Assembly (NCBI GenBank): GCA_947846985.1
Contig: CANTUZ010000027.1
Coordinates: 2,477,535-2,541,534, forward strand
Length of the DNA stretch: 64,000 nucleotides
Direction of reading: 5' to 3'
Origin: Fratercula arctica
Lineage: Eukaryota; Chordata; Aves; Charadriiformes; Alcidae
Part shown: positions 43,621 through 57,101 of the stretch, one piece after another
How the letters are laid out: the number at the start of each line of letters is the position of its first letter
Numbering within the stretch: position 1 is the first letter of the stretch
Made by a program: the position numbers and the translations under genes
Notes under the pieces: generated by a model
Database searches by the model: none
Told to the model about the DNA's origin: nothing
What the model saw: only the letters and a program-made list of their open reading frames with translations

Positions 43621-46600
43621 AATCACCCTATGTCCGGAGACGGTTAGCACGAGGGACGCCAGCTGAGACAAGTGCCCAAGGAGGCACGAGGGAAAACTGT
43701 GGCTTGTTTGTAAGCTCTCTAGAAACCGCTTCCATCGCCGCACAGACCTTGGGGCTCCGGGCTTTCCTGGCGCCATCAGCCTCAAAACAGCCCTCTCTCA
43801 CTCGCCGCAGGGCCGGCCACATGAAAAGACCATATGTCCGGAAACAGTTGCCACAAGGGAAGCATCCTAAGACACATGCCCAAGGAGCCACAGGGGAAAA
43901 CTGTGGCTTGTTTGAAAGCTCTCTAGAAACCGCTTCCATCGCGGCACAAACCTTGGGGCTCCGGGCTTTCCTGGCACCTTCAGGCCCAAAAAAAACCCTG
44001 TCTCACTCGCCCCAGGGCCAGCCACAAAAATCACCCTATGTCCGGAACAAGCTGCCACAAGGGAAGCATCCTAAGACACGTGCCCAAGGAGCCACGAGGG
44101 AAAACTGTGGCTTGTTTGAAAGCTCTCTAGAAACCGCTTGCATCGCCACACAGACCTCGGGGCTCAGGGCTTTCCTGGCACCTTCAGGCCCAAAAACAGC
44201 CCTGTCTCACTCGCCCCAGGGACGGCCAGAAAAATCAGCCTATGTGCGGAGACGGTTAGCAAGAGGGAAGCCAGGTGAGACTTGTACCCAAGGAGCCACG
44301 AGGGAAAACTGTGGCTTCTTTCAAAGCTCTCTAGAAACCGCTTGCATCGCCGCACTGACCTTGGGGCTACGTGCTTTCCAGGTGATTTCAGCCTCAAAAC
44401 AACCCTCTCTTACTCGCCCCAGGACGTCCATAAAAATCACCCTATGTGGGGAGATAGTTAGCAGGAGGGAAGCGAGCTGAGACAAGCGCCCAAGCAGCCA
44501 AAGGGAAAACTGTGGCTTGAATGAAAGCTCTCTAGAAACCGCTTCCATCGCCGCAAAGACCTTGGGGCTGAGGGCTTTCCTGGCGCCTACAGAGTCAAAA
44601 AAACCCTGTCTCACTCGCCCCAGGGACGGCCAGAAAAATCAGCCTATGTCCGGAGATGGTTAGCACGAGGGAAGCCAGCTGAGACACGTGCCCAAGGAGC
44701 CACGAGGGAAAACTGTGGCTTGTTTGAAAGCTGTCTAGAAACCGCTTCCATCACCAGACAGACCTTGGGGCTCCGGGCTTTCCTGGCGCCTTCAGCCTCA
44801 AAACAACCATCTGCCATTCGCCCTAGGACGGCCACATAAATGACCATATATCCGGAGATGGTTAGCACGAGGGAAGCCAGGTGAGATACATGCCCAAGGA
44901 GCCACAAGGGAAAAGTGTGGCTTGATTGAAAGCTCTCTAGAAACCGCTTCCATCGCCACACAGACCTTGGGGCTCTGGGCTTTCCTGGCACCTTCAGCCT
45001 CAAAACAGCCCTGTCTCACTCGCCCCAGGGACGGCCACATGAAAAGACCATATGTCCGGAAAGAGCTGCCACAAGGGAAGCATCCTATGACACATGCCCA
45101 AGGAGGCACGAGGGAAAACTGTGGCTTGTTTGAAAGCTCTCTAGAAACCGCTTCCATCGCCGCACAGACCTTGGTGCTCCGGGATTTCCTCGTGCCTTCA
45201 GCCTCAAAACAACCCTATCTCACTCGCTCCAGGGCCGGCCACATAAATCACCCTATCTCCGGTGATGATTAGCACAACGGAAGCCAGCTGAGACACGTGC
45301 CCAAGGAGCCACGAGAGAAAACTGTGGCTTCTTTGAAAGCTCTCTAGAAACCGCTTGCATCGCCGCACAGACCTTGGGGCTCCGGGCTTCCCTGTTGCCT
45401 TCAGCCTAAAAACAACCCCGTGTAACTCGCTCCAGGGCCGACAAAAAAAATCACCCTATGTCCGGAGACGGTTAGCACGAGGGACGCCAGCTGAGACAAG
45501 TGCCCAAGGAGGCACGAGGGAAAACTGTGGCTTGTTTGAAAGCTCTCTAGAAACCGCTTCCATCGCCGCAAAGACCTTGGGGCTGCGGGCTTTCCTGGCG
45601 CCTTCAGCCCGAAAAAAACCCTGTCTGACTCGCCGCAGGAACGGCCACATAGATGACCATATGTCCGGAAACAGCTGCCACAAGGGAAGCATCGTAAGAC
45701 ACGTGCCCAAGGAGCCACGAGAGAAAACTGTGGCTTGTTTGAAAGCTCTCTAGAAACCGCTTCCATCGCCGCACAGACCTTGGGGCTCCGGGCTTTCCTG
45801 GCGCCTTCAGCCTCAAAAAACCCCTGTCTCTTGACCCAGGAACGGCCACAAAAATCACCCTATGTCCGGAGATGGTTAGCACGAGAGAAGCCAGCTGAGA
45901 CACGTGCCCAAAGAGCCACAAGGGAAAACTGTGGCTTGTTTGAAAGCTCTCTAGAAACCGCTTCCATCGCCACAAAGACCTTGGGGCTGCGGGCTTTCCC
46001 GGCGCCTTCAGCCTCAAAACAACCCTCTCTCACTCGCCCCAGGGCCGGCCACAAAAATCACCCTATGTCCGGAGACGGTTAGCACGAGGGACGCCAGCTG
46101 AGACAAGTGCCCAAGGAGGCACGAGGGAAAACTGTGGCTTGTTTGAAAGCTCTCTAGAAACCGCTTCCATCGCCGCACAGACCTTGGGGCTCCGGGCTTT
46201 CCTGGCGCCATCAGCCTCAAAAAAGCCCTCTCTCACTCGCCGCAGGGCCGGCCACATGAAAAGACCATATGTCCGGAAACAGTTGCCACAAGGGAAGCAT
46301 CCTAAGACACATGCCCAAGGAGCCACAGGGGAAAACTGTGGCTTGTTTGAAAGCTCTCTAGAAACCGCTTCCATCGCGGCACAAACCTTGGGGCTCCGGG
46401 CTTTCCTGGCACCTTCAGGCCCAAAAAAACCCTGTCTCACTCGCCCCAGGGCCAGCCACAAAAATCACCCTATGTCCGGAACAAGCTGCCACAAGGGAAG
46501 CATCCTAAGACACGTGCCCAAGGAGCCACGAGGGAAAACTGTGGCTTGAATGAAAGCTCTCTAGAAACCGCTTCCATCGCCACACAGACCTCGGGGCTCC

Positions 46601-49199
46601 GGGCATTCCTGGCGCCTTCAGCCTCAAAACAACCCTCTCTCACTCGCCCCAGGGACATAAATGACCATACATCCGGAGATGGTTAGCACGAGGGAAGCCA
46701 GGTGAGATACATGCCCAAGGACCCACAAGAGAAAACTGTGGCTTGTTTGAAAGCTCTCTAGAAACCGCTTGCATCGCCGCACAGACCTTGGGGCTCCGGG
46801 CTCCCTGGCGCCTTCAGCCTCAAAAAAACCCTCTCTCACTCGCCCCAGGGCCGGCCACATGAAAAGACCATATGTCCGGAAACAGCTGCCACAAGGGAAG
46901 CATCCTAAGACACATGCCCAAGGAGCCACAGGGGAAAACTGTGGCTTGTTTGTAAGCTCTCTAGAAACCGCTTCCATCGCCGCACAGACCTTGGGGCTCC
47001 GGGCTTTCCTGGCGCCATCAGCCTCAAAACAGCCCTCTCTCACTCGCCGCAGGGCCGGCCACATGAAAAGACCATATGTCCGGAAACAGTTGCCACAAGG
47101 GAAGCATCCTAAGACACATGCCCAAGGAGCCACAGGGGAAAACTGTGGCTTGTTTGAAAGCTCTCTACAAACCGCTTCCATCGCCGCACAGACCTTGGGG
47201 CTCCGGGCTTTCCTTGTGCCTTCAGCCTCAAAAAAACCCTCTCTCACTCGCCCCAGGGCCGGCCACAAAAATCACCCTATGTCCGGAAACAGTTGCCACA
47301 AGGGAAGCATCCTAAGACACGTGCCCAAGGAGGCGCGAGGGAAAACTGTGGCTTGTTTGAAAGCTCTCTACAAACCGCTTGCATCGCTGCACAGACCTTG
47401 GGGCTGTGGACTTTCCTGGCACCTTCAGCCCGAAAACAACCCTGTCTCACTCGCCGCAGGGACGGCCACATAAATGACCCTATGTCCGGAAACAGCTGCC
47501 ACAAGGAAAGCATCGTAAGATACGTACCCAAGGAGGCACAAGGGAAAACTCTGGCTTCTTTGAAAGCTCTCTAGAAACCGCTTCCATCGCCACACAGACC
47601 TTGGGGCTGCGGGCTTTCCCGTCGACTTCAGCCTCAAAACAACCCTCTCTCACTCGCCCCAGGGCCGGCCACAAAAATCACCCTACGTCCGGAGACGGTT
47701 AGCACGAGGGACGCCAGCTGAGACATGTGCCCAAGGAGGCGCGAGGGAAAACTGTGGCTTGTTTGAAAGCTCTCTAGAAACCGCTTCCATCGCCGCACAG
47801 ACCTTGGGGCTCCGGGATTTCCTCGTGCCTTCAGCCTCAAAACAACCCTCTCTCACTCGCTCCAGGGCCGGCCACATAAATCACCCTATGTCCGGAGACG
47901 GTTAGCACGAGGGAAGCCAGCTGAGACACGTGCCCAAGGGGCCACGAGGGAAAACTGTAGCTTGTTTGAAAGCTCTCTAGAAACCGCTTGCATCGCCGCA
48001 CAGACCTTGGGGCTCCGGGCTTTCCTGGCGCCTACAGAGTCAAAAAAACCCTGTCTCACTCGCCCCAGGGACGGCCAGAAAAATCAGCCTATGTCCGGAG
48101 ATGGTTAGCACGAGGGAAGCCAGCTGAGACACGTGCCCAAGGAGCCACGAGGGAAAACTGTGGCTTGTTTGAAAGCTGTCTAGAAACCGCTTCCATCACC
48201 AGACAGACCTTGGGGCTCCGGGCTTTCCTGGCGCCTTCAGCCTCAAAACAACCATCTGCCATTCGCCCCAGGGACGGCCACATAAATGACCATATATCCG
48301 GAGATGGTTAGCACGAGGGAAGCCAGGTGAGATACATGCCCAAGGAGCCACAAGGGAAAAGTGTGGCTTGATTGAAAGCTCTCTAGAAACCGCTTCCATC
48401 GCCACACAGACCTTGGGGCTCTGGGCTTTCCTGGCACCTTCACCCTCAAAACAGCCCTGTCTCACTCGCCCCAGGGACGGCCAGGAAAATCAGCCTATGT
48501 CCGGAGACGGTTAAAAAGAGCGAAGCCAGCTGAAACAAGTGCCAAAGGAGCCACGAGAGAAAACTGTGGCTTCTTTGAAAGCTCTCTAGAAACCGCTTCC
48601 ATCGCCGCACAGACCTTGGGGCTCCGGGCTTTCCTGGCGCCTTCAGCCCGAAAACAACCCTCTCTCACTCGCCCCAGGGACGGCCACATGAAAAGACCAT
48701 ATGTCCGGAAAGAGCTGCCACAAGGGAAGCATCCTATGACACATGCCCAAGGAGCCACGAGGAAAAACTGTGGCTTGTTTGAAAGCTCTCTAGAAACCGC
48801 TTCCATCGCCACAAAGACCTTGGGGCTCCGGGATTTCCTCGTGCCTTCAGCCTCAAAACAACCCTATCTCACTCGCTCCAGGGCCGGCCACATAAATCAC
48901 CCTATCTCCGGTGATGATTAGCACAACGGAAGCCAGCTGAGACACGTGCCCAAGGAGCCACGAGAGAAAACTGTGGCTTGTTTGAAAGCTCTCTACAAAC
49001 CGCTTGCATCGCCACACAGACCTCGGGGCTCCGGGCATTCCTGGCGCCTTCAGCCTCAAAACAACCCTCTCTCACTCGCCCCAGGGACATAAATGACCAT
49101 ATATCCGGAGATGGTTAGCACGAGGGACGCCAGCTGAGACAAGTGCCCAAGGAGGCACGAGGGAAAACTGTGGCTTGTTTGTAAGCTCTCTAGAAACCG

Positions 49200-52100
49200 C
49201 TTCCATCGCCGCACAGACCTTGGGGCTCCGGGATTTCCTCGTGCCTTCAGCCTCAAAACAACCCTCTCTCACTCGCTCCAGGGACGGCCACAAAAATCAC
49301 CCAATGTCCGGAAACAGCTGCCACAAGGGAAGCATCCTTAGACACATGCCCAAGGAGCCACGAGAGAAAACTGTGGCTTGTTTGAAAGCTCTCTAGAAAC
49401 CGCTTCCATCGCCGCACAGACCTTGGGGCTGCGGGCTGTCCTTGCGCCTTCAGCCTCCAAAAAACCCTCTCTCACTCGCCCCAGGGCCGGCCACAAATAT
49501 CACCCTATGTCCGGAAACAGTTGCCACAAGCGAAGCATCGTAAGACACATGCCCAAGGAGCCACGAGGGAAAACTCTGGCTTCTTTGAAAGCTCTCTAGA
49601 AACCGCTTCCATCGCCGCAAAGACCTTGGGGCTGAGGGCTTTCCTGGGACCTTCAGCCCGAAAACAATCCTCTCTCACTCGCCGCAGGGACGGCCACATG
49701 AAAGACCATATGTCCGGAAAGAGCTGCCACAAGGGAAGCATCCTAAGACACATGCCCAAGGAGCCACGAGGGAAAACTGTGGCTTCTTTGAAAGCTCTCT
49801 AGAAACCGCTTCCATCGCCGCATAGACCTTGGGGCTGAGGGCTTTCCTGCCACTTGAACCTCAAAACAACCCTCTCGCACTCGCCCCAGGGACGGCCACA
49901 TGAAAAGACCATATGTCCGGAAACAGGTGCCACAAGGGAAGCATCCTAAGACACATGCCCAAGGAGCCACGAGGGAAAACTGTGGCTTCTTTGAAAGCTC
50001 TCTAGAAACCGCTTGCATCGCCGCACAGACCTTGGGGCTCCGGGCTTCCCTGTTGCCTTCAGCCTAAAAACAACCCCGTGTAACTCGCTCCAGGGCCGAC
50101 AAAAAAAATCACCCTATGTCCGGAGACGGTTAGCACGAGGGACGCCAGCTGAGACAAGTGCCCAAGGAGGCACGAGGGAAAACTGTGGCTTGTTTGAAAG
50201 CTCTCTAGAAACCGCTTCCATCGCCGCAAAGACCTTGGGGCTGCGGGCTTTCCTGGCGCCTTCAGCCCGAAAAAAACCCTGTCTGACTCGCCGCAGGAAC
50301 GGCCACATAGATGACCATATGTCCGGAAACAGCTGCCACAAGGGAAGCATCGTAAGACACGTGCCCAAGGAGCCACGAGAGAAAACTGTGGCTTGTTTGA
50401 AAGCTCTCTAGAAACCGCTTCCATCGCCGCACAGACCTTGGGGCTCCGGGCTTTCCTGGCGCCTTCAGCCTCAAAAAACCCCTGTCTCTTGACCCAGGAA
50501 CGGCCACAAAAATCACCCTATGTCCGGAGACGGTTAGCATGAGAGAAGCCAGCTGAGACACGTGCCCAAAGAGCCACAAGGGAAAACTGTGGCTTGTTTG
50601 AAAGCTCTCTAGAAACCGCTTCCATCGCCACAAAGACCTTGGGGCTGCGGGCTTTCCCGGCGCCTTCAGCCTCAAAACAACCCTCTCTCACTCGCCCCAG
50701 GGCCGGCCACAAAAATCACCCTATGTCCGGAGACGGTTAGCACGAGGGACGCCAGCTGAGACAAGTGCCCAAGGAGGCACGAGGGAAAACTGTGGCTTGT
50801 TTGTAAGCTCTCTAGAAACCGCTTCCATCGCCGCACAGACCTTGGGGCTCCGGGCTTTCCTGGCGCCATCAGCCTCAAAACAGCCCTCTCTCACTCGCCG
50901 CAGGGCCGGCCACATGAAAAGACCATATGTCCGGAAACAGTTGCCACAAGGGAAGCATCCTAAGACACATGCCCAAGGAGCCACAGGGGAAAACTGTGGC
51001 TTGTTTGAAAGCTCTCTAGAAACCGCTTCCATCGCGGCACAAACCTTGGGGCTCCGGGCTTTCCTGGCACCTTCAGGCCCAAAAAAACCCTGTCTCACTC
51101 GCCCCAGGGCCAGCCACAAAAATCACCCTATGTCCGGAACAAGCTGCCACAAGGGAAGCATCCTAAGACACGTGCCCAAGGAGCCACGAGGGAAAACTGT
51201 GGCTTGTTTGAAAGCTCTCTAGAAACCGCTTGCATCGCCACACAGACCTCGGGGCTCAGGGCTTTCCTGGCACCTTCACCCTCAAAACAGCCCTGTCTCA
51301 CTCGCCCCAGGGACGGCCAGAAAAATCAGCCTATGTGCGGAGACGGTTAGCAAGAGGGAAGCCAGGTGAGACTTGTACCCAAGGAGCCACGAGGGAAAAC
51401 TGTGGCTTCTTTCAAAGCTCTCTAGAAACCGCTTGCATCGCCGCACTGACCTTGGGGCTACGTGCTTTCCAGGTGATTTCAGCCTCAAAACAACCCTCTC
51501 TTACTCGCCCCAGGACGTCCATAAAAATCACCCTATGTGGGGAGATAGTTAGCAGGAGGGAAGCGAGCTGAGACAAGCGCCCAAGCAGCCAAAGGGAAAA
51601 CTGTGGCTTGAATGAAAGCTCTCTAGAAACCGCTTCCATCGCCACACAGACCTCGGGGCTCCGGGCATTCCTGGCGCCTTCAGCCTCAAAACAACCCTCT
51701 CTCACTCGCCCCAGGGACATAAATGACCATACATCCGGAGATGGTTAGCACGAGGGAAGCCAGGTGAGATACATGCCCAAGGAACCACAAGAGAAAACTG
51801 TGGCTTGTTTGAAAGCTCTCTAGAAACCGCTTGCATCGCCGCACAGACCTTGGGGCTCCGGGCTCCCTGGCGCCTTCTGCCTCAAAAAAACCCTCTCTCA
51901 CTCGCCCCAGGGCCGGCCACATGAAAAGACCATATGTCCGGAAACAGCTGCCACAAGGGAAGCATCCTAAGACACATGCCCAAGGAGCCACAGGGGAAAA
52001 CTGTGGCTTGTTTGTAAGCTCTCTAGAAACCGCTTCCATCGCCGCACAGACCTTGGGGCTCCGGGCTTTCCTTGTGCCTTCAGCCTCAAAAAACCCTCTC

Positions 52101-52620
52101 TCACTCGCCCCAGGGCCGGCCACAAAAATCACCCTATGTCCGGAAACAGTTGCCACAAGGGAAGCATCCTAAGACACGTGCCCAAGGAGGCGCGAGGGAA
52201 AACTGTGGCTTGTTTGAAAGCTCTCTACAAACCGCTTGCATCGCTGCACAGACCTTGGGGCTGTGGACTTTCCTGGCACCTTCAGCCCGAAAACAACCCT
52301 GTCTCACTCGCCGCAGGGACGGCCACATAAATGACCCTATGTCCGGAAACAGCTGCCACAAGGAAAGCATCGTAAGATACGTACCCAAGGAGGCACAAGG
52401 GAAAACTCTGGCTTATTTGAAAGCTCTCTAGAAACCGCTTCCATCGCCACACAGACCTTGGAGCTGCGGGCTTTCCCGTCGACTTCAGCCTCAAAACAAC
52501 CCTCTCTCACTCGCCCCAGGGCCGGCCACAAAAATCACCCTATGTCCGGAGACGGTTAGCACGAGGGACGCCAGCTGAGACATGTGCCCAAGGAGGCACG
52601 AGGGAAAACTGTGGCTTGTT
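49200..52620 (-). repeat. Long duplicated block, copy 1 (one monomer shorter)
   Basis: The stretch 49200-52070 matches about 57102-59973 at 7902-7903 bp (39 monomers). From 52072 to about 52620 the match continues at about 8106-8108 bp. The two copies therefore differ by exactly one extra monomer in the downstream copy. Confidence 0.8.
51429..51631 (-). repeat. Marker monomer with CAGGACGTCCAT, one of seven
   Basis: This is a strongly divergent unit. It has GCACTGACC, CTACGTGCTTTCCAGG, CTCTTACTCGCC, CAGGACGTCCAT, TGTGGGGAGATAG and CAAGCAGCCAAAGGG in place of the usual bases. The CAGGACGTCCAT motif occurs at about 37318, 38939, 42801, 44420, 51511, 59414 and 62251 and nowhere in the left array that I could see. 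Spacings are close to 8, 19, 8, 35, 39 and 14 monomers. Confidence 0.8.
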
Positions 52621-53046
52621 TGAAAGCTCTCTAGAAACCGCTTGCATCGCCGCACAGACCTTGGGGCTCCAGGATTTCCTCGTGCCTTCAGCCTCAAAAC
52701 AACCCTCTCTCACTCGCTCCAGGGACGGCCACAAAAATCACCCAATGTCCGGAAACAGCTGCCACAAGGGAAGCATCCTTAGACACATGCCCAAGGAGCC
52801 ACGAGAGAAAACTGTGGCTTGTTTGAAAGCTCTCTAGAAACCGCTTCCATCGCCGCATAGACCTTGGGGCTGAGGGCTTTCCTGCCACTTGAACCTCAAA
52901 ACAACCCTCTCGCACTCGCCCCAGGGACGGCCACATGAAAGACCATATGTCCGGAAACAGGTGCCACAAGGGAAGCATCCTAAGACACATGCCCAAGGAG
53001 CCACGAGGGAAAACTGTGGCTTCTTTGAAAGCTCTCTAGAAACCGC

Positions 53047-53250
53047 TTGCATCGCCGCACAGACCTTGGGGCTCCGGGCTTCCCTGTTGCCTTCAGCCTA
53101 AAAACAACCCCGTGTAACTCGCTCCAGGGCCGACAAAAAAAATCACCCTATGTCCGGAGACGGTTAGCACGAGGGAAGCCAGGTGAGGCAAGTGCCCAAG
53201 GAGGCACGAGGGAAAACTGTGGCTTGTTTGAAAGCTCTCTAGAAACCGCT
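53047..53250 (-). repeat. Marker monomer with GTGTAACTCGCTCC, one of seven
   Basis: A second private unit carries CTTCCCTGTTGCC, CCTAAAAACAACCCC, GTGTAACTCGCTCC and a run of eight A after GCCGAC. The GTGTAACT motif lies at 32431, 35880, 41368, 45420, 50078, 53112 and 57980. It tracks the duplication of larger blocks. Confidence 0.8.
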
Positions 53251-56200
53251 TCCATCGCCGCAAAGACCTTGGGGCTGCGGGCTTTCCTGGCGCCTTCAGC
53301 CCGAAAAAAACCCTGTCTGACTCGCCGCAGGAACGGCCACATAGATGACCATATGTCCGGAAACAGCTGCCACAAGGGAAGCATCGTAAGACACGTGCCC
53401 AAGGAGCCACGAGAGAAAACTGTGGCTTGTTTGAAAGCTCTCTAGAAACCGCTTCCATCGCCGCACAGACCTTGGGGCTCCGGGCTTTCCTGGCGCCTTC
53501 AGCCTCAAAAAACCCCTGTCTCTTGACCCAGGAACGGCCACAAAAATCACCCTATGTCCGGAGACGGTTAGCACGAGAGAAGCCAGCTGAGACACGTGCC
53601 CAAAGAGCCACAAGGGAAAACTGTGGCTTGTTTGAAAGCTCTCTAGAAACCGCTTCCATCGCCACAAAGACCTTGGGGCTGCGGGCTTTCCCGGCGCCTT
53701 CAGCCTCAAAACAACCCTCTCTCACTCGCCCCAGGGCCGGCCACAAAAATCACCCTATGTCCGGAGACGGTTAGCACGAGGGACGCCAGCTGAGACAAGT
53801 GCCCAAGGAGGCACGAGGGAAAACTGTGGCTTGTTTGTAAGCTCTCTAGAAACCGCTTCCATCGCCGCACAGACCTTGGGGCTCCGGGCTTTCCTGGCGC
53901 CATCAGCCTCAAAACAGCCCTCTCTCACTCGCCGCAGGGCCGGCCACATGAAAAGACCATATGTCCGGAAACAGTTGCCACAAGGGAAGCATCCTATGAC
54001 ACATGCCCAAGGAGCCACGAGGAAAAACTGTGGCTTGTTTGAAAGCTCTCTAGAAACCGCTTCCATCGCCACAAAGACCTTGGGGCTCCGGGATTTCCTC
54101 GTGCCTTCAGCCTCAAAACAACCCTATCTCACTCGCTCCAGGGCCGGCCACAAAAATCACCCTATGTCCGGAACAAGCTGCCACAAGGGAAGCATCCTAA
54201 GACACGTGCCCAAGGAGCCACGAGGGAAAACTATGGCTTGTTTGAAAGCTCTCTAGAAACCGCTTCCATCGCCGCACAGACCTTGGGGCTCCGGGCTTTC
54301 CTGGCACCATCAGCCTCAAAACAGCCCTCTCTCACTCGCCGCAGGGCCGGCCACATGAAAAGACCATATGTCCGGAAACAGTTGCCACAAGGGAAGCATC
54401 CTAAGACACATGCCCAAGGAGCCACAGGGGAAAACTGTGGCTTGTTTGAAAGCTCTCTAGAAACCGCTTCCATCGCCGCACAGACCTTGGGGCTCCGGGT
54501 TTTCCTTGTGCCTTCAGCCTCAAAAAAACCCTGTCTCACTCGCCCCAGGGCCGGCCACAAAAATCACCCTATGTCCGGAAACAGTTGCCACAAGGGAAGC
54601 ATCCTAAGACACGTGCCCAAGGAGGCGCGAGGGAAAACTGTGGCTTGTTTGAAAGCTCTCTACAAACCGCTTGCATCGCTGCACAGACCTTGGGGCTGTG
54701 GACTTTCCTGGCACCTTCAGCCCGAAAACAACCCTGTCTCACTCGCCGCAGGGACGGCCACATAAATGACCCTATGTCCGGAAACAGCTGCCACAAGGAA
54801 AGCATCGTAAGATACGTACCCAAGGAGGCACAAGGGAAAACTCTGGCTTCTTTGAAAGCTCTCTAGAAACCGCTTCCATCGCCACACAGACCTTGGGGCT
54901 GCGGGCTTTCCCGTCGACTTCAGCCTCAAAACAACCCTCTCTCACTCGCCCCAGGGCCGGCCACATAAATCACCCTATGTCCGGAGACGGTTAGCACGAG
55001 GGAAGCCAGCTGAGACACGTGCCCAAGGGGCCACAAGGGAAAACTGTAGCTTGTTTGAAAGCTCTCTAGAAACCGCTTGCATCGCCGCACAGACCTTGGG
55101 GCTCCGGGCTTTCCTGGCGCCTACAGAGTCAAAAAAACCCTGTCTCACTCGCCCCAGGGACGGCCAGAAAAATCAGCCTATGTCCGGAGATGGTTAGCAC
55201 GAGGGAAGCCAGCTGAGACACGTGCCCAAGGAGCCACGAGGGAAAACTGTGGCTTGTTTGAAAGCTGTCTAGAAACCGCTTCCATCACCAGACAGACCTT
55301 GGGGCTCCGGGCTTTCCTGGCGCCTTCAGCCTCAAAACAACCATCTGCCATTCGCCCCAGGGACGGCCACATAAATGACCATATATCCGGAGATGGTTAG
55401 CACGAGGGAAGCCAGGTGAGATACATGCCCAAGGAGCCACAAGGGAAAAGTGTGGCTTGATTGAAAGCTCTCTAGAAACCGCTTCCATCGCCACACAGAC
55501 CTTGGGGCTCTGGGCTTTCCTGGCACCTTCAGCCTCAAAACAGCCCTGTCTCACTCGCCCCAGGGACGGCCAGGAAAATCAGCCTATGTCCGGAGACGGT
55601 TAACAAGAGCGAAGCCAGCTGAAACAAGTGCCAAAGGAGCCACGAGAGAAAACTGTGGCTTGTTTGAAAGCTCTCTAGAAACCGCTTCCATCGCCGCACA
55701 GACCTTGGGGCTCCGGGCTTTCCTGGCGCCTTCAGCCCGAAAACAACCCTCTCTCACTCGCCCCAGGGACGGCCACATGAAAAGACCATATGTCCGGAAA
55801 GAGCTGCCACAAGGGAAGCATCCTATGACACATGCCAAGGAGCCACGAGGAAAAACTGTGGCTTGTTTGAAAGCTCTCTAGAAACCGCTTCCATCGCCAC
55901 ACAGACCTTGGGGCTCCGGGATTTCCTCGTGCCTTCAGCCTCAAAACAACCCTATCTCACTCGCTCCAGGGCCGGCCACATAAATCACCCTATCTCCGGT
56001 GATGATTAGCACAACGGAAGCCAGCTGAGACACGTGCCCAAGGAGCCACGAGAGAAAACTGTGGCTTGTTTGAAAGCTCTCTACAAACCGCTTGCATCGC
56101 CACACAGACCTCGGGGCTCCGGGCATTCCTGGCGCCTTCAGCCTCAAAACAACCCTCTCTCACTCGCCCCAGGGACATAAATGACCATATATCCGGAGAT

Positions 56201-57101
56201 GGTTAGCACGAGGGACGCCAGCTGAGACAAGTGCCCAAGGAGGCACGAGGGAAAACTGTGGCTTGTTTGTAAGCTCTCTAGAAACCGCTTCCATCGCCGC
56301 ACAGACCTTGGGGCTCCGGGCTTTCCTGGCGCCATCAGCCTCAAAACAGCCCTCTCTCACTCGCCGCAGGGCCGGCCACATGAAAAGACCATATGTCCGG
56401 AAACAGCTGCCACAAGGGAAGCATCCTAAGACACATGCCCAAGGAGCCACAGGGGAAAACTGTGGCTTGTTTGAAAGCTCTCTAGAAACCGCTTCCATCG
56501 CCGCACAGACCTTGGGGCTCCGGGCTTTCCTTGTGCCTTCAGCCTCAAAAAAAACCCTCTCTCACTCGCCCCAGGGCCGGCCACAAAAATCACGCTATGT
56601 CCGGAAACAGTTGCCAAAAGGGAAGCATCCTAAGACACGTGCCCAAGGAGGCGCGAGGGAAAACTGTGGCTTGTTTGAAAGCTCTCTACAAACCGCTTGC
56701 ATCGCTGCACAGACCTTGGGGCTGTGGACTTTCCTGGCACCTTCAGCCCGAAATCAACCCTGTCTCACTCGCCGCAGGGACGGCCACATAAATGACCCTA
56801 TGTCCGGAAACAGCTGCCACAAGGAAAGCATCGTAAGATACGTACCCAAGGAGGCACAAGGGAAAACTCTGGCTTCTTTGAAAGCTCTCTAGAAACCGCT
56901 TCCATCGCCACACAGACCTTGGGGCTGCGGGCTTTCCCGTCGACTTCAGCCTCAAAACAACCCTCTCTCACTCGCCCCAGGGCCGGCCACAAAAATCACC
57001 CTATGTCCGGAGACGGTTAGCACGAGGGACGCCAGCTGAGACATGTGCCCAAGGAGGCACGAGGGAAAACTGTGGCTTGTTTGAAAGCTCTCTAGAAACC
57101 G

